NCBI GenBank assembly: GCA_963788325.1
Contig: CAWBGJ010000009.1
Coordinates: forward strand, 372,001 to 436,000
Length of the DNA stretch: 64,000 nt
Source: Prado023 sp963788325
GTDB taxonomy: Bacteria; Actinomycetota; Actinomycetes; S36-B12; CAIYMF01
Reading direction: 5' to 3'
Numbering within the stretch: position 1 is the first letter of the stretch; each line of letters starts with the position of its first letter. Below the pieces are notes generated by a model. That model was not told where the DNA came from and made no database searches. It worked only from the letters and a program-made list of their open reading frames with translations. The translations under genes were made by a program, and so were the position numbers. Positions 58,188 through 64,000 of the stretch are shown here, in pieces.

Positions 58188-59874
58188 TCATGCGCTGGGG
58201 ACGCCCTGGTCGGCTTCGAACGCGGCGATCCCCTCGCTGATCGTGGGGAAGGTCCGCACCGACGAGTCGCCGCCGACCACCTGGTAGGTCTCCAGGGTCG
58301 AGACGAGGTCCGAGTCAGCCCGCACGAGGCCGACCGTGATCCCCCGCGCGTCGAGGAACTTGGCGAGGTCCTTGAGCTGGATCCCGGCCGAGTAGTCCGC
58401 GTCGACCAGGGAGGACGCGTCGAGCAGGACCCAGCGCACGGGATCCGGCGCCCCTTCGACCAGCGCCTTCAGGTCATCGGTGAACCGACCCGCATTGGCG
58501 TAGAACAGCTCGGCATCGAAGCGGAACACCACAAGGCCTGGCGCGCTCTGGGTGCCGGGCGTGGCGGGCAGGTAGCTGGGCGTGCCCCCGACCTCCTCGA
58601 CCACCACGAAGTCCTTGGGGCTGTAGGCGCGGCGGATGATCTCGATGATCGAGGCCACGATCGCCAGGATGATGCCCTGCTCGACCCCCACCGCGAACAC
58701 CACGAAGCCGGTCAGGGCAGCGACGATGAACTCGCTGTGGCGCTCCCGCTTGATCATCCTCAGGCCCAGGGAATCGATGAGGCTCACGCCGATCATGAAC
58801 ACGATCCCGGCCAGGGTCGCCTTGGGCATGTTGGTCAGCAGCCCCGTGAAGAACAGCGTGAACAGCAGGACCACGGCCGACATCGTCATGTTCGGCCACC
58901 TGGGTCCGACCATGCTGCTGGTCCAGGATCTGGGTCTTGGTCGGGCTGCCGTTGACGACGAACGTCCCGGACAGACCGGCCGCGATGTTGGCCCCCGAGA
59001 GGCCCAGGATGTCGCGGTTCACGTCGACCCGATCACCGTGCTTGGCCGCGAAGCTCCGGGAGGTGGCCGCGCTCTGGGCGACGATGAGCACGAAGCACGA
59101 GAACGCCACCGCCAGCACCTTCACGGCGTCGCTCCATGACACGCCCTGCGGCAACCCGATCGGAGGAGGTCCCGAGGGAACCGCGCCGACCACGGCCACC
59201 CCATCGGCCGCAGCGTCGGTGACCGTGGAGATGATGATGCACAGCACGACGGCCATGAGCGCCCCGGGGATCTTGGGCATGAAGCGGTCGAACCCGACGA
59301 TGAGCCCGATCGTGAGCACGGAGAAGCCGACAGCGGCGAGGTTGGCGTCCGGGATCGAGGTGATCATCGACCACTGCTGGGCGAACCAGTTGCCGGTCCC
59401 CTTGGGGACTCCCAGCATGTCGGGGATCTGCCCGCTGAGCACCTGGATGCCCACACCGGTGAGGAACCCCACGAGCACCGAGGTGCTCAGGAAGTCCCCG
59501 ATGAACCCCAGCTTCAGCACTCGGGCCAGCAGGAGCATGGCCCCGACCACCAGCGCGGTGAGGCTGCACCACGCGACCCATTCCGGGGTGTAGGGCGCCA
59601 GGCCCGAGATCCCGAGGCCAGCCAGACCCGCGGCCAGCACGGCCGCTGTGGCCGAGTCCGCGCCCACGACGAGCAACTTCGACGAGCCGAGCAGGGAGAA
59701 GGCCAGGGTGGCGAAGATGACCGTGTAGAGGCCGGTCTGGATGGGCGTCTGGGCGATCGAGGTGTAGCCCATGACCTCCGGGATGGCCACAGCAGCCAGG
59801 GTGACGCCCGCGATCACGTCTCGGGCCAACCAGGACTTCTCATAGCCGCGCAGCGCGACGGGCATCAGGTTCAT
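58188..59874 (-). pseudogene. SulP-family anion transporter with STAS domain; one frameshift
   Basis: The first part (MNLMPVALRGYEKSWLARDV to NGSPTKTQILDQQHGRTQVA) and second part (NMTMSAVVLLFTLFFTGLLT through the STAS domain VRWVLLDASSLVDADYSAGI) are adjacent pieces of one SulP transporter. One extra base near 58893 breaks the frame. SulP proteins carry sulfate, bicarbonate or organic anions. Both pieces are well conserved, so sequencing error is possible. The start overlaps the DUF2252 stop (ATGA). Confidence 0.8.
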
Positions 59875-61352
59875 GGTTGCGTGTCCTCCGTGATCTGGGC
59901 CTTGGGAATCCGTTCGTCGGCGATGGCACCGAGGAACGCCTCGTAGTCGCGCTGGTTCTGGTCGGCGTACGAGTCTGCGAAGTCCGCCATGGCCCGGGTG
60001 AACGTCCTCCCCGAGCCCAGGTAGGCCGAGATCGTGTACCGGTTGCCACTGCGGGCATGCGCCCGGGCCAGGGTCCAGCCGCACACACGCGCGTAGACGC
60101 CCATGGCGTGGTGATCCATCGTCTCGAGGTCCGGCGAGGTCTTCCAGTCCCACATCTGGCGCACGTAGAAGTCCCGCCACACGCCATCGACGCCTTGCAC
60201 CCGGGTCCAGCCCAGCAGCATGTCCCCCGAGGCCTGCATCAGCCGTTGGCCCTCCACCACGCGACGGCCGTGGTTGTCGTAGGCGCTCGGTGCCGTCACG
60301 GGCTCGAGGACCGAGGCAGTGGCCTCCTTGAACTGCAGCACGAGGTCATCGCCGGCGTTGTCCCGGCCCACGAGCAGGGCGATCCAGCACCGCGTCCCGA
60401 CCGACCCGACGCCCACGACCTTGCGGGCGGCGTCGACCACCCGGTAGCCATCGATCAGGATCTTGAGGTCATCGGGCAACGAGCCGCGGTACTCGGCGAG
60501 GATGCCCTCCACCGCCGAGCGGACGTCGCGGCCCTCGATCCCCTCCAACTGGTCGAGCGGTTCGACGAACGGCGGATCGTTGATGATCTTGAGCTCGCCG
60601 TCGGGGCCCTGGGTGGTGTAGCGCGACACCGCTCGGGCGCTGGTCTTCCTACGCCCCTTCTCCAAGGTGCGCTGGAACGAGGCAATGCGGTCGGGATGGG
60701 CTGACCCCGCCCACCGGTTCACGATGTCCTCGGCCTGCATGCGGGCGTACCAGACATCCAACCGGGACATGCCGGCGAAGTCGGCCATCGCGTTGCGGTA
60801 CTCGGCGGCCACCGCACTGTTGACCGCCGCTCGCTGCCCAGTGGTGAAACCGTTGTGCCGGCCCGCCACCTCGAAGCTGGCCACGAGCCGCTTCACGTCC
60901 CACTCGAAGGGCCCGGGCAGCGTCTCGTCGAAGTCGTTGAGGTCGAAGATCAGGGAACGCTCGGCGGTGGCGAACCCGCCGAAGTTGGCCAGGTGCGCAT
61001 CCCCGGCCAGTTGGACCGTGAGCCCCGTGTTGGGCTGGGTGCCGAGGTCGTGTGCCATCAGGGCGGCGGCCCCGCGGTAGAACGTGAAGGCCGACGCGGC
61101 CATCCGGGCGTAGCGCAGCGGCACCAGGTCCTGCAGGCGATCCTCGGCCTGGTCCTGGAGGATCGCCACCGGATCGGCTCGGTCCTCGGGCGCCGTCCAA
61201 GCACCCAGCTGGGAGCGCGGGGCCTCCTTGCGGGCGGACCGACCGGCCTGCGCCAACAGTGGGTCCACACCGGGTCCCTGTGTGCGCGCCGAGCCCACCC
61301 CCGCCTTCGTGGGCGCCACCACGGGGTCTACGCCTTCTTTCGGCTTGGCCAT
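59871..61352 (-). CDS. DUF2252 family protein (kinase-like fold)
   Basis: A 493-residue protein. Family landmarks are FTFYRGAAALMAHDL, VQLAGDAHLANFGGFATAER, FDLNDFDETLPGPFEWDVKR and VGVGSVGTRCWIALLVGRD; HLANFG and DFDE resemble the catalytic and metal loops of aminoglycoside-kinase-like folds. Function not established. GGAGGG lies before ATG 61352. It is coupled to the SulP gene. Confidence 0.85.
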   Translation of the reverse strand: MAKPKEGVDPVVAPTKAGVGSARTQGPGVDPLLAQAGRSARKEAPRSQLGAWTAPEDRADPVAILQDQAEDRLQDLVPLRYARMAASAFTFYRGAAALMAHDLGTQPNTGLTVQLAGDAHLANFGGFATAERSLIFDLNDFDETLPGPFEWDVKRLVASFEVAGRHNGFTTGQRAAVNSAVAAEYRNAMADFAGMSRLDVWYARMQAEDIVNRWAGSAHPDRIASFQRTLEKGRRKTSARAVSRYTTQGPDGELKIINDPPFVEPLDQLEGIEGRDVRSAVEGILAEYRGSLPDDLKILIDGYRVVDAARKVVGVGSVGTRCWIALLVGRDNAGDDLVLQFKEATASVLEPVTAPSAYDNHGRRVVEGQRLMQASGDMLLGWTRVQGVDGVWRDFYVRQMWDWKTSPDLETMDHHAMGVYARVCGWTLARAHARSGNRYTISAYLGSGRTFTRAMADFADSYADQNQRDYEAFLGAIADERIPKAQITEDTQP

Positions 61353-61398
61353 GTTCCACCCTCCGGTCGACCGGGACGCTACCAGTTGGTGACGCGGT

Positions 61399-62181
61399 TT
61401 ATCCGGGGTGCGCGCCTGCGCCGCCCGCGTTCTTGGCGTACACGAGCCGCAGGCCGATCAGGGTCAGGTCCGGCTCGTGGTCGGTGATGGTGCGTGACTC
61501 GGCGATCACGATGGGGGCCAACCCGCCCGTGGCGACCACGGCGCTGACCCGCCCGCCGACCTCGGCGATGATCCGGTCGACCAGTCCGTCCACCTGCCCG
61601 GCGAAGCCGTACAGCGCCCCGGACTGCAGCGCCTCGACGGTGTTCTTCCCGATGACCGAGCGCGGACGGACCAGCTCGACCTTGCGCAGCTGCGCGGCCC
61701 GGGAGGCCAGGGCGTCCAGCGAGATCTCGATGCCCGGGGCCAGCGCTCCCCCGAGGAACTCGCCCTTGGCGCTGACGACGTCGAGGTTGGTCGACGTGCC
61801 GAAGTCCACCACGATGCAGGGCCCGCCGAACAGGTGATGGGCGGCCAGCGTGTTGACGATCCGGTCGGCCCCCACCTCCTTCGGGTTGTCGGTCAGCAGC
61901 GGAACCCCGGTGCGCGTGCCCGGCTCGACGATCACGGTGGGCACGTGGTCCCAGTAGCGGGCGAACATCGCGCGCATCTCGTGCAATACCGAGGGGACCG
62001 TGGAGCACAGCGCGATCCCGGTGACCGTGGGCACCTCGGTGAGCAGGCCGCGGAACACCAGCGCCATCTCGTCAGCGGTGCCGCGCGGATCGGTCTTGAT
62101 CCGCCACGAGTGCGCCAGCTCGGTGCCCTCGAACAGCCCGAGGACGGTGTTGCTGTTCCCGACGTCGACGGCCAGCAGCAT
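61399..62181 (-). CDS. coaX: Type III pantothenate kinase
   Basis: A 260-residue ASKHA kinase: MLLAVDVGNSNTVLGLFEGT, GADRIVNTLAAHHLFGG, IVVDFGTSTNLDVVSAKGEF and FLGGALAPGIEISLDAL. First step of CoA synthesis; type III enzymes need a monovalent cation. Three bases after the nadC stop, so probably in the nad operon. Confidence 0.95.
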   Translation of the reverse strand: MLLAVDVGNSNTVLGLFEGTELAHSWRIKTDPRGTADEMALVFRGLLTEVPTVTGIALCSTVPSVLHEMRAMFARYWDHVPTVIVEPGTRTGVPLLTDNPKEVGADRIVNTLAAHHLFGGPCIVVDFGTSTNLDVVSAKGEFLGGALAPGIEISLDALASRAAQLRKVELVRPRSVIGKNTVEALQSGALYGFAGQVDGLVDRIIAEVGGRVSAVVATGGLAPIVIAESRTITDHEPDLTLIGLRLVYAKNAGGAGAHPG

Positions 62182-62184
62182 GGC

Positions 62185-63063
62185 TCAGCCCACCAGCGGC
62201 CGCAGGTCGGCCCCGAGGTCCAGGATGGGCGCGGAGTGCGTCAGCGCCCCCACGGCGAGGAAGTCCACACCTGTCAGGGCGTACTCCCGAGCGCTGCCCA
62301 GGCTCAGTCCGCCCGACGATTCGAGTTGGCAGCGCCCCGCCACCAGCGCCACCGCCTCGGAGGTCTGCCCGGGGGAGAAGTTGTCCAGCAGGATCAGGTC
62401 GGCGCCAGCCTCGACCGCCTCGGCAAGCTGTTCCAACGAGTCCACCTCGACCTCCACCGGGGTCCCCGGGAACTGCGCCCGAACAGCCTCGAACGCCGCA
62501 GCCACCCCACCGGCGGCCACCACGTGGTTGTCCTTGACCAGGGCCGCATCCCACAACCCCATCCGATGGTTGACCCCGCCACCGGCACGCACCGCGTACT
62601 TCTCCAGCGCGCGCATCCCGGGGGTCGTCTTGCGCGTGTCACGGACCTGCGCCCGAGTACCGGCCAGGGCCTGTGCCCAGGCGGCCGTGGCGGTGGCCAC
62701 ACCCGACAGGTGGCAGACCAGGTTCAGGGCGGTGCGCTCGCAGACCAGCAGCGAACGGGTCAGCCCGGTGACGCTGAGCACGACGTCCCCGGGCTCCACC
62801 GGATCCCCGTCGGAACGCCTCAGGATCACGGTGCTGGCACCTCCCGAGTCGAGATCGAAGACCCGGCCGGCGACCGCCACGCCGGCCACGACACCAGCCG
62901 CACGGGCGGTCAGGTCCAGGGTCGCAACCTGGTCGGCGGGCACGGTCGCCACCGAGGTCACATCCACCCCGCCACCGAGGTCCTCGGCCAGGGTGGCCCG
63001 GATCAGGGCGTCGACGACGTCGGGGTCCAGGCCCGCTCGGGTCAGCTCGTCGGTCAGGTCCAT
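62185..63063 (-). CDS. nadC: Nicotinate-nucleotide pyrophosphorylase (carboxylating)
   Basis: A 292-residue quinolinate phosphoribosyltransferase: LVCERTALNLVCHLSGVATA, RDTRKTTPGMRALEKYAVRA, GGGVNHRMGLWDAALVKDNH and LILLDNF. It makes nicotinate mononucleotide from quinolinate and PRPP. 15 bases after nadB. Confidence 0.95.
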   Translation of the reverse strand: MDLTDELTRAGLDPDVVDALIRATLAEDLGGGVDVTSVATVPADQVATLDLTARAAGVVAGVAVAGRVFDLDSGGASTVILRRSDGDPVEPGDVVLSVTGLTRSLLVCERTALNLVCHLSGVATATAAWAQALAGTRAQVRDTRKTTPGMRALEKYAVRAGGGVNHRMGLWDAALVKDNHVVAAGGVAAAFEAVRAQFPGTPVEVEVDSLEQLAEAVEAGADLILLDNFSPGQTSEAVALVAGRCQLESSGGLSLGSAREYALTGVDFLAVGALTHSAPILDLGADLRPLVG

Positions 63064-63078
63064 GGGCGGCGCGTCCTC

Positions 63079-64000
63079 TCAGGTGCCGGGGGTGCGGTAG
63101 TCGTGGGCCGGGACCGGTTCACGGCGGGTGTGCACGACCCCGTCGGGGTCGGTGGCGGCGACCAGCCGGACCCGCCAGGCCACGTCGTCGGTGTCGGGGA
63201 AGTCCTCGCGCCAGTGCGATCCACGGGTCTCCTCGCGGGCCAGGGCGTGGCTGGCCAGCACTGAGGAGATCGAGTGCAGGTTGGTGGTCTCCCACGCCCC
63301 GGTGCTGCGGCCCTGGGCATGGTCGCCGACGACCATCGAGGCCAGCCCGTCGATCGCCGCGCGCAGCGAGGCACCCGTGCGCAGCACGCCCACGTTCTCG
63401 GTCATCAGCTCCTGCAACCTGGGGCGATCGTCGTCGGCGACCAGGCCCCGGTGCTCGGAGCGCACGACCGGGTCGCGCCGGCGGGGCAGGCCCTCGGCCA
63501 GCACGGACACGATCCGCTCCGGGAAGACCAGCCCCTCGAGCAGGGAGTTCGAGGCCAGCCGGTTCGCGCCGTGCACGCCGGTGCAGGCCACCTCCCCGGC
63601 GGCGAACAGCCCGGGGATCGTGGCGCGGCCGAACAGGTCCGTGCGCACGCCACCGGAGGCGTAGTGCTGCGCCGGGGCGACCGGGATCAGGTCGTGGGCG
63701 GGGTCGATGCCGTGCGCGCGGCAGGACTCCAGGATCGTCGGGAACCGGGTGGACCAGCGCGCCCCGAGCCCGCGGGCGTCGAGCCACATGTGCGCTCGGC
63801 CCGCCTGACGCATGCGGCGCATGATCGCCTTGGCGACCACGTCGCGGGGGGCGAGGTCAGCCAGGGGGTGCACGCCGGCCATGAAGCGCACCCCGTCGTC
63901 GTCGACCAGGAACGCCCCCTCCCCGCGGACGGCCTCGCTGACCAGCGGCTGCTGGCCGGTGGAATCGGGCCCCAGGTACATGACGGTGGGGTGGAACTGC
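63079..64000 (-). CDS. nadB: L-aspartate oxidase, N-terminus beyond the window
   Basis: The C-terminal about 306 residues of a flavoprotein, open to the window edge. QFHPTVMYLG, the active Arg region HYASGGVRTDLFGRATIPGL, FAAGEVACTGVHGANRLASN and SLLEGLVFPERI are typical of NadB. It oxidises aspartate to iminoaspartate for quinolinate synthesis. First of the visible nadB-nadC-coaX set. Confidence 0.93.
   Translation of the reverse strand, partial: QFHPTVMYLGPDSTGQQPLVSEAVRGEGAFLVDDDGVRFMAGVHPLADLAPRDVVAKAIMRRMRQAGRAHMWLDARGLGARWSTRFPTILESCRAHGIDPAHDLIPVAPAQHYASGGVRTDLFGRATIPGLFAAGEVACTGVHGANRLASNSLLEGLVFPERIVSVLAEGLPRRRDPVVRSEHRGLVADDDRPRLQELMTENVGVLRTGASLRAAIDGLASMVVGDHAQGRSTGAWETTNLHSISSVLASHALAREETRGSHWREDFPDTDDVAWRVRLVAATDPDGVVHTRREPVPAHDYRTPGT

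Noticed and set aside
1..64000. CRISPR arrays, rRNA genes, complete insertion sequences and prophage genes
   Set aside because: Looked for by repeat spacing and protein signatures; none seen.

Overview
This 64 kb window is chromosomal DNA from a very GC-rich actinobacterium (Actinomycetota, probably class Actinomycetia). The evidence is the gene set: Lsr2, a BldC/MerR-like small regulator, the 32-residue AURKAIP1/COX24-type ribosomal protein, divergent RadA and DisA, ClpC, an Rv2747-type ArgA, a FadE5-type acyl-CoA dehydrogenase, DipZ and a SigK/RskA pair. At least eleven genes also have a TANNNT box 6-7 bases before the start codon with no leader, as is common in this phylum. I cannot name the genus from sequence alone. 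There are no CRISPR arrays, no complete insertion sequences and no rRNA.

Layout. 1-2 kb: tRNA-Gly(CCC), a FitAB/VapBC-type toxin-antitoxin pair, an MFS transporter remnant cut at both ends, and two small paralogous reverse-strand genes. 2-15.4 kb: a large MalT-like LuxR ATPase regulator, then a run of plus-strand genes (DUF7144 membrane protein, CoA-disulfide/persulfide reductase with a rhodanese domain, divergent P-type ATPase, SHOCT protein, peptidoglycan-binding lipoprotein, FUSC-like membrane protein, GH63-like glucosidase). 15.5-24.7 kb: a sulfur and thiol-redox block. A reverse-strand TauE / MBL-rhodanese / rhodanese operon is divergent from an unknown 132-residue protein and a TDT/SLAC1 (sulfite-exporter-like) permease, with two near-identical CsoR/CstR-type palindromes between them. 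DipZ, a thioredoxin lipoprotein, CcdA, SigK and a zinc anti-sigma factor follow. A third palindrome overlaps the start codon of a rhodanese lipoprotein 10 kb away. 24.7-32.8 kb: VanZ-like protein, ClC channel, FadE5-like dehydrogenase, nitrilase, glutaredoxin-like protein, acyl-CoA ligase, HAD phosphatase. 32.8-41 kb: acyltransferase, NAD epimerase, small ribosomal protein, BldC-like regulator, AcuC deacetylase, TrkH/TrkA potassium uptake, ProC and proline dehydrogenase. 41-48 kb: App1-like phosphatase, two adjacent genes with histone-H1-like Lys/Ala tails, RadA and DisA. 48-64 kb: ClpC, Lsr2, PEP carboxylase, ArgA, HAD hydrolase, SulP transporter, DUF2252, CoaX, NadC and NadB (cut by the window end).

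How the genes fit together. The clearest theme is reactive sulfur handling. Five rhodanese domains in four proteins, a metallo-beta-lactamase persulfide-dioxygenase-like enzyme, two candidate sulfite exporters and three CstR-like operators suggest a regulon that turns sulfane sulfur into exported sulfite. It lies next to a thiol-disulfide relay (DipZ, thioredoxin lipoprotein, CcdA) that appears to be under SigK-type promoters and is linked to its own sigma/anti-sigma pair. The 59.9-64 kb end is NAD and CoA cofactor synthesis.

Caution: four otherwise conserved genes (acyltransferase, AcuC, sugar isomerase, SulP) carry one to five single-base frame changes, concentrated at 33.27-36.17 kb. The protein sequence stays conserved across frames, so base-calling errors are at least as likely as real decay.
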